Positions 43,819-52,561 are shown, numbered from the stretch's first letter. The stretch: DNA of 64,000 bases from Fibrobacter sp. (GCA_017526585.1 JAFXRC010000043.1:1-64000), one strand, 5' to 3'. Numbers and translations are program-made. Notes: generated by a model not told the origin, from the letters alone.

Positions 43819-45444
43819 CTATTTCTTTTTCTTCTTGGCGGGTTTCTTGCCGGCCTTCTTAGCCTTCTTGTTTGCCTTCTTCGAAGACTTCGAGTTCTTT
43901 GCCGGCTTGGCTTCTTCCTCTTCTTCTTCCTCGTCGCTGCTGTAGCTTTCCTGGACGGATTCTTCAGCTTGCGGTGCCGGTTCGCTGTAGGTTTCACCGG
44001 TCTGGTATTCGATTATGGAGTTCTGGTTGTTGGCCCTTTGAAGAGCCGCCTTAGCCTCTTCGACATACTTGCCGTTGGGGAAGCGCTTCAGGTAGATTTC
44101 GTAGTCCTTGAGGCGGTTGCCGCTCTTGACCAGTTCGAAGATGCCTGCTTCGGCTTCGTCGCGGAAGGCTCCGTTCGGATTGTCGTTCAGGTAGGTGAGG
44201 TAAGCCTTGAAGGTGTTCTGTGCCTGGATGGCGCGGAACTTGTCGTATTCGCCAAGGGAGCGCAGCTTTGCCTCGACTTCAGCCCTGCGCGGAGAGTCGG
44301 GGTAGTACTGCAGGAACATTTCCAGCATCTCGGGGTCGTTGCTAGCCATGACCTGGTCGAAACGGGAATCCTCCTGCTTGACCTGGTATTCCTTGATTTG
44401 AATCTTGCCGCTGTCGAGCGTGGCGTAGAGGGCTTCCTTAGTGGCGAGGTCTGCCGGGTGGCAGAAGGCGAGGAAGCTTTCAAGAACGTCTGCAAACTGG
44501 GTGCGGGTGTAGGCTTCGCTCATGTCGGGGAGCTTGCCGTCCTTATCGAGGTAGAAGCGGTAGTCGCGTTCGATAGCCATGCAGTCCCAGTCGCTGAGCG
44601 TGTCCTTGACTTCGCTGTACTTGCGCAGCACGTCGTCGCGGTCATGCAGCTCGTAGCGGGTGCGGCGGTCGCGTCTGCTTTCGCGGCCGAAGTCCAGCGA
44701 GAATTCCAGGCCGACGCGAACAGGCCACTTGTAGGAGATTTCGTCGAACTTGAGACCGGAGTACGGGGAAGGAGCTTCCTTGTTGTCCTTCTTGCGAGCC
44801 TTGATATTTTCGTAGGGGAGGAATTCCTTGCGGACATTGATTCCCACCTTCAGGTCCACATCCTTGAAGATTTCGGTGATGCGGTATTCGAGGGCGCCCG
44901 ATGCAAATGCGGTGTTCACGTAGTCGGTGTACTGATCGATGTGTCCACCAAACTTGTCGTAGAACGAGAAGAACTGGAAGCCGAAGCCGCCGAGTACACG
45001 CAGGTCTAGATCGCCGACCAAGTTGAACGAGAAACCGCCCACGACAGAGGGGGCATACATCAAGAATGTCAACTTCTCGTCGTCGAGAGGGCTGGAGTTG
45101 TCTTCTTTGCCCTTGGTCTTGTTATAGAAGTGGTACTTGGGATTGTCTTCGATGGTGCCGAACTGGATAGAGTTGACTTCCAGACCCAGCCAGAGGGTAA
45201 ACGGAAGGTCGGCCTTCCAGCCGGGGGTGATCAGCGGCGACCAGAGGAAGCCTACCGATGCGGGCACGGTAAGGACGTCCTTGTCGATTCCGCCGGTAAT
45301 CAAGGTGTTCGACGAGTCAGTCTTGAAATTCAGGAAAGCCGGTTCCGCCTGCAGGTAAATCTGCGAACGCCAGTGGATTCGTTCAAAATCGGCGGCATAA
45401 GAAACCGCTGCAATAAAAGTCAATATGGTAAGTAGTCTACGCAT
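43819..45444 (-). CDS. Putative outer-membrane protein with helical repeats and charged tail
   Basis: 541 residues, not matched to a named family. A signal peptide (MRRLLTILTFIAAVSYAA) is followed by about 250 residues of alternating strands with aromatic ends (IYLQAEPAFLNF, ADLPFTLWLGLEVNSIQFG, VRVGLEFSLDFG), which looks like an outer-membrane beta-barrel. Residues about 290-480 are helical, with TPR-like periodicity (MLEMFLQYYPDSPRRAEVEA; YEIYLKRFPNGKYVEEAKAAL). An acidic run (SSDEEEEEEEA, near 505) and about 30 Lys/Ala-rich residues ending in KKKKK follow. It is the last gene of the minus-strand cluster, before a terminator. It may be an anchoring platform for the lipoproteins encoded upstream (inference). 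Confidence 0.7.
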   Translation of the reverse strand: MRRLLTILTFIAAVSYAADFERIHWRSQIYLQAEPAFLNFKTDSSNTLITGGIDKDVLTVPASVGFLWSPLITPGWKADLPFTLWLGLEVNSIQFGTIEDNPKYHFYNKTKGKEDNSSPLDDEKLTFLMYAPSVVGGFSFNLVGDLDLRVLGGFGFQFFSFYDKFGGHIDQYTDYVNTAFASGALEYRITEIFKDVDLKVGINVRKEFLPYENIKARKKDNKEAPSPYSGLKFDEISYKWPVRVGLEFSLDFGRESRRDRRTRYELHDRDDVLRKYSEVKDTLSDWDCMAIERDYRFYLDKDGKLPDMSEAYTRTQFADVLESFLAFCHPADLATKEALYATLDSGKIQIKEYQVKQEDSRFDQVMASNDPEMLEMFLQYYPDSPRRAEVEAKLRSLGEYDKFRAIQAQNTFKAYLTYLNDNPNGAFRDEAEAGIFELVKSGNRLKDYEIYLKRFPNGKYVEEAKAALQRANNQNSIIEYQTGETYSEPAPQAEESVQESYSSDEEEEEEEAKPAKNSKSSKKANKKAKKAGKKPAKKKKK

Positions 45445-45516
45445 CGCTCTAAATTTAATTTTTCTTAGGCTGAAATGGGGGTGGAGGGGAAAAATGAGGG
45501 GCTTTTTGGAGCTTTT

Positions 45517-47061
45517 TTAGAAGGTGAGCACAAATCCGATTCCAAGAAGCAGGATTCCCCCGCCAAGAAGCGAGCCGCCGATGATCATTTTACGGTCGCC
45601 ACTCTCGACCAGGTCCTTGTTTTCTTTTGCCTTCGCCTTGAAGTTTTCGCCGCCTGCCGCTGGGCGGTCCAGCTCCTGCTTGATATTGTCCGCATCGTCG
45701 TAGTCCGTGTAGGCAAGGTAGGTGAACAACGCTCCTAGCAGAATGGGGGCGATGGAGGTTCCCATCAGGGTCTTCCCGATGGTGTTCTTCTTGCGTTCGT
45801 GTAGCCATTCCTCTTGAAGCGAAAGTTCCTGCTTGTTCGTGATAGGGGATAGCTCTACGCTGACATCAGTGATTTCAGTGGGTGCGGCGTAGACGGTCAG
45901 CATGGTGTCGCGGAAGCCCGCCTTGCGGATTTGAATGGTGGAAAAGCCGGGCTCGTAAACAGGAAACTTTCCGGGAGAGTGACCGATGGGCTTGGTGCTT
46001 TTGGTGAGGGGTGCGGAACCAGCAAAAATTTCGGCGCCTTCGGGAATGGTGTTCACTAGGAGTTCCGGTCGAATCCGCTTGAGCCTGAGCGAAATTTTGG
46101 CGGTGTCGCCGGGAATGGGTTTGACGGATGTCCTGGCGCCCCATAGCTGCGTATCCATACCCCAGTAAGAGAATATCTCGACTTTTGCGGTGTCCGTGAT
46201 GGCGAAGGTACAGGGACTCTTGCAGATGTCTTCGCGGTCGCGAATGGAAATGTTGGCACCGTCGGGGGTGGTTTCGATGCGTACGTAGCTCTTGCCGCTA
46301 GCCTCGACGCGCTTTGAGGCGAGGGTGTCGCCTTGGAGCTGCGCGACGAATCCGCTGAGCTTGTTCTTTGAAAGAGCGTCGCTCATGGAGTGTATTGCAG
46401 ATAAATTCATCTGTGCGGCGAAGGTGGCGTACTTGGTGGAATCTTCCGCGACGAAGCGTGTCATCTGTACGGCGACCGAATCGGGAGTCCTTGCGGCGGT
46501 GATGCGTCCGATGTAGGCGGAGGCGGCACCGTGAGCGATAAGCGAATCCTTGATGCAGCTCGCATCGTTACAGTTGCTGAATTTTGTGCGAGAAAGCGTC
46601 GTGGTGGGTGTTCCGGATTCCTTAAGAAGCCGAATGATGAGCTGTTCGAGTTGGTCTGCGAGCGTGGAATCGGAACTGCGGCGTTCGAAAGAGATAAAAA
46701 TGTGGCGGGTCTCGACGGAATCGAGGAATGTCGGTTCGGAAACGGTGAATGCGCTGCTGTCGTTGACGGAGGTGTCTTGAATGGCTGCGGAATCGCTTAC
46801 TGTTGCGGAACTGGAATCGGGAATTGCAAGCAGGTCGTTGCCTTTCTCATCGACAATCCTTTTGAAACGGTCCTTGGGAATGCGGATGACGGTGAACTTG
46901 CCTTGGATGGTTCCCCCAAGGCTTACGGTGTCGTTCTCGATGCCAAGAAAATGGGCTGCCTGCTTCGTACCACTCACCAGCTCGACTAGGGCGGGAATTC
47001 CTGGCTCGCCATCGGCAAACGCCGCAATGCAAAATAAAAGGACAAGTAGAAATTTTTTCAT
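45517..47061 (-). CDS. PEGA-domain protein with two C-terminal membrane helices (514 aa)
   Basis: I place the start at ATG47061 (MKKFLLVLLFCIAAFADG, a signal peptide); the 44-codon upstream extension reads into the preceding gene and is rejected. After a Ser/Asp linker, residues about 120-240 contain a domain with two Cys (NCNDASCIKDSLIAHGAASAYIG) resembling the N-terminal domains found with PEGA in other bacteria. Two PEGA-type units follow (VRIETTPDGANISI near 257; LLVNTIPEGAEIFAG near 330, ending in GFRDTMLTV). The C-terminus has two hydrophobic helices separated by a charged loop of about 40 residues. PEGA domains are envelope-associated and usually bind other surface components. It is a paralogue of the adjacent upstream 204-residue protein in the C-terminal half. 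Confidence 0.8.
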   Translation of the reverse strand: MKKFLLVLLFCIAAFADGEPGIPALVELVSGTKQAAHFLGIENDTVSLGGTIQGKFTVIRIPKDRFKRIVDEKGNDLLAIPDSSSATVSDSAAIQDTSVNDSSAFTVSEPTFLDSVETRHIFISFERRSSDSTLADQLEQLIIRLLKESGTPTTTLSRTKFSNCNDASCIKDSLIAHGAASAYIGRITAARTPDSVAVQMTRFVAEDSTKYATFAAQMNLSAIHSMSDALSKNKLSGFVAQLQGDTLASKRVEASGKSYVRIETTPDGANISIRDREDICKSPCTFAITDTAKVEIFSYWGMDTQLWGARTSVKPIPGDTAKISLRLKRIRPELLVNTIPEGAEIFAGSAPLTKSTKPIGHSPGKFPVYEPGFSTIQIRKAGFRDTMLTVYAAPTEITDVSVELSPITNKQELSLQEEWLHERKKNTIGKTLMGTSIAPILLGALFTYLAYTDYDDADNIKQELDRPAAGGENFKAKAKENKDLVESGDRKMIIGGSLLGGGILLLGIGFVLTF

Positions 47062-47068
47062 GGCAAAC

Positions 47069-47683
47069 CTAGAAAGATAAGATGAATCCGATCGAAAGGA
47101 GTGCCGCTCCGGAAAGGAACGCTCCGTAGGTGATGCTCTTTGCTGTTTTCGCGGTGTGGCGGCGGTCGGCGAACCGGTCGGCGATTTCGTCATAGTCGTC
47201 GTTTTTTATGGAGGCGTTCTTGAGGGATCGCCTGTCCTGCTTAGCCTTCTCGATTTCGTAGTAGGCGATGCCTCCTGCGGCAAGTCCGACCACGAAGGGG
47301 ATGATGGAGTACTTCATCAGGCTCTTGCCGAAGTTTTTCCGGCTTCGTTTTGAAAGCTCCGCTTGTTGGTCGTCCAGAAGCTCATTGATGACGATGGGTT
47401 GTTGAGAGACGATGATGTAGGAGGTGTCCTTGTCCGAAAGCTTGACCCTGAGCGTTGTGTCGGTAAAGCCAGGATTGAACAGGGAAATGAGAATGTCTCT
47501 GGATTCGCTTTCATCCACCGTGATGAACGCGGGGGAGACGAATGCTGGGGTCTTGGCGTGGTCGGGTCGTATTTCGCCGACATAGATGTCGGCATGGTTA
47601 GGAATGGTCGAAACATGCAGGACTTTCTGTTCTGCAAGGGCGTGAGTGCATAGAGCAAAGAGGATGATAAGGACAAGTCTCAT
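47069..47683 (-). CDS. Small PEGA-like protein with two C-terminal membrane helices
   Basis: 204 residues. Signal peptide (MRLVLIILFALCTHALA), then one PEGA-like unit (VLHVSTIPNHADIYVGE ... LFNPGFTDTTLRVKL). The C-terminal module SLMKYSIIPFVVGLAAGG, a charged loop (KQDRRSLKNASIKNDDYD), then YGAFLSGAALLSIGFILSF matches that of the 514-residue neighbour in order and spacing. The start abuts the stop of the upstream lipoprotein gene, and the downstream gene begins 7 nt after its stop. Likely an envelope partner of the same complex (inference). Confidence 0.78.
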   Translation of the reverse strand: MRLVLIILFALCTHALAEQKVLHVSTIPNHADIYVGEIRPDHAKTPAFVSPAFITVDESESRDILISLFNPGFTDTTLRVKLSDKDTSYIIVSQQPIVINELLDDQQAELSKRSRKNFGKSLMKYSIIPFVVGLAAGGIAYYEIEKAKQDRRSLKNASIKNDDYDEIADRFADRRHTAKTAKSITYGAFLSGAALLSIGFILSF

Positions 47684-49051
47684 CTACATGTCCCCCTCTT
47701 TGAACGGTCCTGACACCAGGAAGAAACTTCTCTTGTTTTCGATAATCCAGTACAATGCAGGAATGTTGTTGCGCGAATAGTCTTCGCCGATAATCTGCAG
47801 CCTACAGCAGTCGTGGCAGGTGCTGCGGAACTTCAGGTAGGGCAGCTCGAAGTTGCTTTCCAAGGTGTCTAGATTCTGAACGACGCGCAGCTTTGACGGA
47901 TTGATTCCCGAACCGTCGTCGTAGAGCAGGAATAGGATGGAATCGGTTATGTCGAAAGTTTCCTGGCTTGAAATGACCTGGGGTGGGGTGCGGTCTTTCA
48001 AGACGATAGTGTCGAGTGTGAGCACCGTATTCTTGGGAATGTCGACGGTCCTTGTCTCGCTCGTGTATTCCTGCCTGTGCAATTCCTGAATGTTTACGGT
48101 GAGACCCATCTGTGGTTTGACCTTGAAGATGAATGTGCCGGAGCGATCTTCGTTGGTGAGGGTCTGTAGAGTGTCCCCTGTCGTGGAGATGAGCGAAACC
48201 TTGGTTTCTATGACCGCGTTGTCCCTATAGCGGTCGTAGACAAACGGGATTTTTAGGGTGGAGGTGTCGTTCAGGATTTTTGTTGAAAAATGGAAAATTT
48301 CGGTGGAGTCGCGGTACTGCCTTCCGCTTGCGCTCTTGACAACCATCTTGATTCCCCAGTATAGTGTAAAGGAACTGTCGTAGGGGCTCAAGGCCTGCTG
48401 CGCCACGGAATCGTAGTCCTGGATGAGTGACCCGGTCAAGACGGCGTCGGCGAAACAGTCGGTTTGCCCGAGCAACTCGTTCCAGACTGAGTCGGCGTCG
48501 TAGGACATGTAGATTTGGCACAAAGCCGTCTCCCAGGAATCGATTCCTGAAACATTCCATCGCAGGGGCATTTCCTGGTCATCGGTGGGCTCCGCCTGGT
48601 TGTACCCGTTATAGGGAAACAGAATTTCGATGCCGTTAGGTGTGTTCACATGGATGCGAAAGGTGTTTTTCAGGGTGTCGTCGAAAAGGTCGGTCGTTTC
48701 GAGATAGCCGTCGATATCCCCCGGAGTGTCGAAGGTGTAACGGAACGAGTTCAGGTTGTAATAGTCATCGCCGATTTTCCAGGAAAGACCGCCGTAGTAC
48801 GGCTGCAACGTCTCGTCGGTATGAATCTGCCCGCCGATGGAATGACCTGCGTAAAAGCGGAGCGACTGTCCCTGTTCCACATAAAGATCGCCGATGGGTT
48901 CGTAGTAGTTCGAAATTTCTTCGCTGTACATGGAGGATGTCGCAAAGACATACTGCGTGAGGACAGGGGCGTTCTCGTCGGCGAGGTGCTCGCCGCAGGC
49001 GAGCAGTGTGAGGGCGCTGGAGGCGAGTGCGAAAAGTTTGACTTTAGTCAC
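47684..49051 (-). CDS. Lipoprotein with Ig/FN3-like domains (third of three)
   Basis: 455 residues. Signal peptide ending TLLAC (lipobox LLAC, Cys19). The N-terminal PKD/Ig-like domain (GGLSWKIGDDYYNLNSFRYTF ... VNTPNGIEILFP) is followed by an FN3-like unit (MPLRWNVSGIDSWE), a CarboxypepD_reg-like unit and a C-terminal stretch with ITDSILFLLYDDGSGI and a CHDCC cluster. Its layout parallels the two other lipoproteins of the cluster. It overlaps the upstream lipoprotein gene by 8 nt and is immediately followed by the small PEGA gene. No enzymatic motif. Confidence 0.78.
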   Translation of the reverse strand: MTKVKLFALASSALTLLACGEHLADENAPVLTQYVFATSSMYSEEISNYYEPIGDLYVEQGQSLRFYAGHSIGGQIHTDETLQPYYGGLSWKIGDDYYNLNSFRYTFDTPGDIDGYLETTDLFDDTLKNTFRIHVNTPNGIEILFPYNGYNQAEPTDDQEMPLRWNVSGIDSWETALCQIYMSYDADSVWNELLGQTDCFADAVLTGSLIQDYDSVAQQALSPYDSSFTLYWGIKMVVKSASGRQYRDSTEIFHFSTKILNDTSTLKIPFVYDRYRDNAVIETKVSLISTTGDTLQTLTNEDRSGTFIFKVKPQMGLTVNIQELHRQEYTSETRTVDIPKNTVLTLDTIVLKDRTPPQVISSQETFDITDSILFLLYDDGSGINPSKLRVVQNLDTLESNFELPYLKFRSTCHDCCRLQIIGEDYSRNNIPALYWIIENKRSFFLVSGPFKEGDM

Positions 49052-50336
49052 TGAACACCTCCGGGAGCGTTGAATTGGGTCGGAGGTAGAAGGTCTTTTT
49101 TATCCTGTTGTTGCTGAGGTCTGCAGTGGCGATGGTGATGAACTTGACGGTCCAGGTCTTGATGCTTGAATTTTCTTCAAAGGGAACCAGCAGGGTGTCT
49201 CCCTGTAGAGAAAGATTATGTATCAGGGCATCATCAAAGAGAACATTCGTCTTGGCGAGAGAGATGCCTGCGCCAAGGTCGTGTACAATGAAGCGCAGCG
49301 TGTCGGTGATATCCAGGGTGTCCGTTGCGGAGATGCTTTCGATTGTCGGAGCCGTGAAGTCCGTTAGCAGGATGGAGTCGAGTTCGATAACCTGTCCGCC
49401 GGCAAGGCGAATGGAGAGTGTGTCGGGGGTGAATTCGTTTCGGTCTTCTGCGACCGTGATGAGTTTGTAGTTGCCCTTTGGTAACGGTGCAATGTGGAAA
49501 GTCGGGTTGTCCGACCTGGAAACATAGACATCCTGGATGAGGTTCATGGAAGAATCCATCAGGGATACTTTATAGGAATAGCAAGCTTCTTCGGAGTTGG
49601 TGAGGATTGTTCCTGAAATGGCGTTTTCGTCGTTACTTCCGTTTGTGTAGAAGTAGGCGACAATGTCTTGGTCGGATTTTAGAAGCATTTCGTTGAACGC
49701 GCTCACTTTCCAAGTGTATTTTTGCAGGGGCTTGAAACCGCCCAAATAGGAATAGCTCGCCTGGTCAAGGATGGTGTCGGCAAGAACGTTGTCGTTTTCT
49801 CCTGTCAGGGTGAAGTGGTAGGTCATTTGCCACATGGAGTCGGGGTCGATACCGTTCCAGGCAAAATGGAGCTCATTGGCCGGGTCGATGTTCTGCGTCC
49901 TTGTAGCCGGAATAAAGTGCTCGTTGTCTAGTTCGGGAGGTGTTGCGACAGTAACCGATAGGGTGTCACTCAAGGTGTCGCCGAGGTAGTCGATGAAGAC
50001 GAAGGCGATTTCATGAACGCCGGGAGTGGTGATGTCCTTCTTGAAGCTGTATTCGTTTGCGAAAGGTTCGCCGTCGATGGTCCAGAAGTAACTCATGTTG
50101 CGGATGGACTTGGATGGTCTTACAGTCGTAAGAAAGATGAGTGAATCGCCGGGCTGGATGGTGTCAGACTTGGTGCTTTGCGCGTCGGATTCGAAGGAGG
50201 TCGTAATGTAGGCGTACACTTCGATTTCCTGGTTGTCCTGGCTGTCGAATAGGTACTGGTCCGAATCGCTGCAGGCAAGAACGATTAGGGCGAGCAGGGC
50301 GAAGGCTGCAATGAGAATTTTTCTGGAGAAGATCAT
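49044..50336 (-). CDS. Lipoprotein with Ig/FN3-like domains (second of three)
   Basis: 430 residues. Signal peptide with lipobox VLAC (Cys22). A PKD-like domain (MSYFWTIDGEPFANEYSFK ... VATPPELDNEHFIPATR) is followed by an FN3-like unit (LHFAWNGIDPDSMWQMTYHF), then a CarboxypepD_reg-like unit (GTILTNSEEACYSYKVSLMD) and an Ig-like end with DITDTLRFIVHDLGAGIS, very like the end of the third lipoprotein (DITDSILFLLYDDGSGI). It overlaps both neighbours: ATGA with the upstream gene, and 8 nt with the downstream gene. Confidence 0.78.
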   Translation of the reverse strand: MIFSRKILIAAFALLALIVLACSDSDQYLFDSQDNQEIEVYAYITTSFESDAQSTKSDTIQPGDSLIFLTTVRPSKSIRNMSYFWTIDGEPFANEYSFKKDITTPGVHEIAFVFIDYLGDTLSDTLSVTVATPPELDNEHFIPATRTQNIDPANELHFAWNGIDPDSMWQMTYHFTLTGENDNVLADTILDQASYSYLGGFKPLQKYTWKVSAFNEMLLKSDQDIVAYFYTNGSNDENAISGTILTNSEEACYSYKVSLMDSSMNLIQDVYVSRSDNPTFHIAPLPKGNYKLITVAEDRNEFTPDTLSIRLAGGQVIELDSILLTDFTAPTIESISATDTLDITDTLRFIVHDLGAGISLAKTNVLFDDALIHNLSLQGDTLLVPFEENSSIKTWTVKFITIATADLSNNRIKKTFYLRPNSTLPEVFSD

Positions 50337-51046
50337 TTGCCCTCCAGCGTGTCGATGACGAAAAATTCCCGCACCGGTAGGGAGTCCTTGTCGCCAAGGC
50401 TGTCTTCGACAAGGATACGGAAAGAATGGGCGCCTTCGCTAAAACCGGACTGGAGCACCTGATTCAGTTCGCCGACCTGGTAGCGTGTGCCGTCGATTTC
50501 CAGGACATTTTGCAGTTGCTCGTCTTCATCGTTGTCGATGGAGAGCCAAGAGAAGGTAAAGGGGGTCTGGCTGTTTCCGAACAAGGTGTCGCCGTCGGCG
50601 GGAATGGTTGTTTTAGAGAGCCTTGGCGGAGTGTTGACAATGACGGTAAATTCCTTTTCGAGGGTGCTTCCTTCGCGGTCTTCGATGACGAGCTTGTCGG
50701 GAATGAACTTCTTGCTAATAAAGGACGATGCCATGAAGTTGGTGGAAACGGCGTAGATCTTGCCACTGTCGAGCAGCTCCTCTTCGCTGTACCAGTAGTA
50801 TTTGACTTCGTCTTCCTCGTTGGAGGGAATGACCTCGGCGATGAGCTCGGCTTTTTCGCTGGAATTGAGCTTGAGAGGTTCTGGAGAGGTTTCCCCGAAC
50901 TGTTTTACGAGGACATCGATCTTTACAATTTTATGGGAGTCGCTGACGGTTTCGGGAATGTCTAGGCAACCGGCAAAGAAACTGCCTGCGACGAGCGTTA
51001 GGCAAATGTTCAAAAAGCACCGATTGTTCTTGTCAAATAAACTCAC
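50333..51046 (-). CDS. Lipoprotein with PKD/FN3-like domains (first of three)
   Basis: 237 residues from GTG51046 (reads MSLFDKNNRCFLNICL). The hydrophobic stretch ends in lipobox FAGC (Cys27), which fixes the reading frame; the frame stays open far upstream but only as antisense to xseB and the ABC gene. A PKD-like domain (VKYYWYSEEELLDSGKIYAV ... VNTPPRLSKTTIPADGD) is followed by an FN3-like unit (FTFSWLSIDNDEDEQLQNV). This is the same order as in the next two lipoproteins, but the protein stops after the FN3 unit. It is the first gene of the minus-strand cluster and is divergent from xseB, with only 28 nt between start codons. Confidence 0.72.
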   Translation of the reverse strand: MSLFDKNNRCFLNICLTLVAGSFFAGCLDIPETVSDSHKIVKIDVLVKQFGETSPEPLKLNSSEKAELIAEVIPSNEEDEVKYYWYSEEELLDSGKIYAVSTNFMASSFISKKFIPDKLVIEDREGSTLEKEFTVIVNTPPRLSKTTIPADGDTLFGNSQTPFTFSWLSIDNDEDEQLQNVLEIDGTRYQVGELNQVLQSGFSEGAHSFRILVEDSLGDKDSLPVREFFVIDTLEGK

Positions 51047-51074
51047 TGACTTAAAGATAACTATATTCGTAAAT

Positions 51075-51293
51075 ATGAGTAACGAAAATTTCGAATATAA
51101 AACCGCAATGGAACGCCTAGAAAATATTCTGGAGCGAATCGACAATTCGGAAATGGAAATTGACGAATTGGCGGGAGCCGTGCAGGAAGCGACGGAATTA
51201 CTGCGTAAATGCAGGCAGATTCTCCTTGCGACCGAAAAGAATGTGCAGGAAGCCCTTTCGGGGCTGGATGGTGAAACGGAAGCTGGGACGTAG
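51075..51293 (+). CDS. xseB: Exodeoxyribonuclease VII small subunit
   Basis: 72 residues, the usual XseB size. The sequence FEYKTAMERLENILERIDNSEMEIDELAGAVQEATELL with RKCRQILLATEKNVQEAL fits the family's helical hairpin. XseB partners XseA to form a nuclease that degrades single-stranded DNA; xseA is not in the window. No Shine-Dalgarno is present, and a TATATT lies 7 nt before ATG51075, so the transcript may be nearly leaderless. The ABC ATPase gene begins 2 nt after the stop. Confidence 0.9.
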   Translation: MSNENFEYKTAMERLENILERIDNSEMEIDELAGAVQEATELLRKCRQILLATEKNVQEALSGLDGETEAGT

Positions 51294-51295
51294 CG

Positions 51296-52153
51296 ATGGG
51301 AACCCAGGCGAAATCGTTTGAGAACGGTGCTGTACCCGCCATGGAAGTGGCTGGGCTTACGGTGAAGTTCCCGATGCGTGGCGGGGTCTTTGGAAAGGTC
51401 CAGAGCTACTTTACCGCTGTGGACAATGTCTCTTTTACGCTGGAACAGGGTAAAATCCTTTCGGTGGTGGGCGAGTCGGGTTGCGGCAAGTCGACGCTGG
51501 TGAAGTCCCTGGTGGGGCTCGTGCCGATGGCCGCTGGCGAATATAGGCTGTTCGGTGAGAAGGTCCGCAACGGAAAGGTGCTGCTGGGCGAGGATTCGGC
51601 TGCGTCGAAGGGGGCGCAAAAAGCATGCCGCGTGTCGGACCTGGTGCAGATGATTTTTCAAGATCCGTTCAGCAGCTTGAACCCGCGGCAGACGGTCGAA
51701 GAGATTCTGACGGTGCCGCTGGTGGCGCGCGGAGTGACGGCGGCTGCGGCGAGTGCGCGCGCCAGAGAACTTCTGGAACGCGTGTCTATACCTGTGGCGG
51801 CTCTCCAGAAGTTCCCCCACGAGTTCTCGGGGGGACAGCGGCAACGCCTCTGCATAGCACGCAGCTTGATGGTGAATCCGAAAATCCTCTTGTGCGATGA
51901 AGTGACGAGTGCGCTGGATGTCTCGGTGCAGGCGCAGATACTTCACTTGCTCGACGACTTGCGCAACGAACTTGGAATCTCGATACTGTTTATTAGCCAC
52001 GACATGCAGGTGGTGCGCGCCTTGAGCGACGATGTTCTGGTGATGTATTTCGGTCACGTTGTGGAACACGGTGCGGCAGACCAGGTGCTTGTGAATCCGC
52101 AACACGAGTACACCCAGAAACTGTTGGCGAGTGTGCCGACGATTAGAAGATGA
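51296..52153 (+). CDS. Oligopeptide/dipeptide-type ABC ATPase (OppF/DppF-like)
   Basis: 285 residues. Walker A GESGCGKST, Q-loop MIFQDPFSSLNPRQTV (the wording typical of OppF/DppF), signature FSGGQRQRLCIARSL, Walker B ILLCDEVTSALDVSVQAQ, and H-loop LFISHDMQVVRAL. The C-terminal YTQKLLASVP is also family-typical. These ATPases energise peptide or nickel importers from the cytoplasmic side. No permease, OppD or binding-protein gene is adjacent, so its partners are encoded elsewhere. Start ATG51296 follows the xseB stop by 2 nt; coupling with xseB is likely. Confidence 0.92.
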   Translation: MGTQAKSFENGAVPAMEVAGLTVKFPMRGGVFGKVQSYFTAVDNVSFTLEQGKILSVVGESGCGKSTLVKSLVGLVPMAAGEYRLFGEKVRNGKVLLGEDSAASKGAQKACRVSDLVQMIFQDPFSSLNPRQTVEEILTVPLVARGVTAAAASARARELLERVSIPVAALQKFPHEFSGGQRQRLCIARSLMVNPKILLCDEVTSALDVSVQAQILHLLDDLRNELGISILFISHDMQVVRALSDDVLVMYFGHVVEHGAADQVLVNPQHEYTQKLLASVPTIRR

Positions 52154-52201
52154 TAATTTACAAGTGAAGCGTTCGGGAGTGTGAACCATAGGAGATAGCA
52201 T

Positions 52202-52549
52202 ATGTCTATTGCAGAAGAAGCGAAGAAATTTCATGCCGACAAGCGTGGCAACTGCGCCATGGCGGTCGCTTACGGGTATGCCCGCGGAACCGGCAAGTCG
52301 GAGCTTGAAGCGACGGACGCCGCTCAGACCTTCCGTGGCTTTGGCGGTGGTCAGGCGCCCGAAGGCTTTTGTGGAGCCCTTTATACGGCTAAGCTCATGC
52401 AGCCTGACCATGCAGACGCTATCGAAGATTTCTTCAAGCGTGGTGCGAAAAACTGCACCAAGTGCAAGGAAATCCGCCCGAATGCGGTGATTCCCTGCAA
52501 CCGCTGCGTTGAACTGGCTGGCGAAGCGCTTGATTTTCTAGACCTCTAG
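52202..52549 (+). CDS. C_GCAxxG_C_C family protein (putative redox or metal protein)
   Basis: 115 residues with the family's Cys pattern: RGNCAMAVAYGYARG (Cys18), GFGGGQAPEGFCGAL (Cys57), then Cys85, Cys88, Cys99 and Cys102 in CTKCKE and CNRCVE. The six Cys suggest an Fe-S or other metal/redox centre, but no biochemical role is settled for the family. AGGAGA precedes ATG52202. It is followed by hisH after 44 nt with no terminator. Confidence 0.85.
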   Translation: MSIAEEAKKFHADKRGNCAMAVAYGYARGTGKSELEATDAAQTFRGFGGGQAPEGFCGALYTAKLMQPDHADAIEDFFKRGAKNCTKCKEIRPNAVIPCNRCVELAGEALDFLDL

Positions 52550-52561
52550 TCTCATAAAAAA

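Noticed and set aside
47062..47193. 44-residue N-terminal extension of the large PEGA protein
   Set aside because: It overlaps the small PEGA gene, and a clean signal peptide starts at 47061.
51047..52411. N-terminal extension of the first lipoprotein across xseB and the ABC ATPase
   Set aside because: The extension is antisense to two recognised genes, and the signal peptide with lipobox fixes the true start near 51046.
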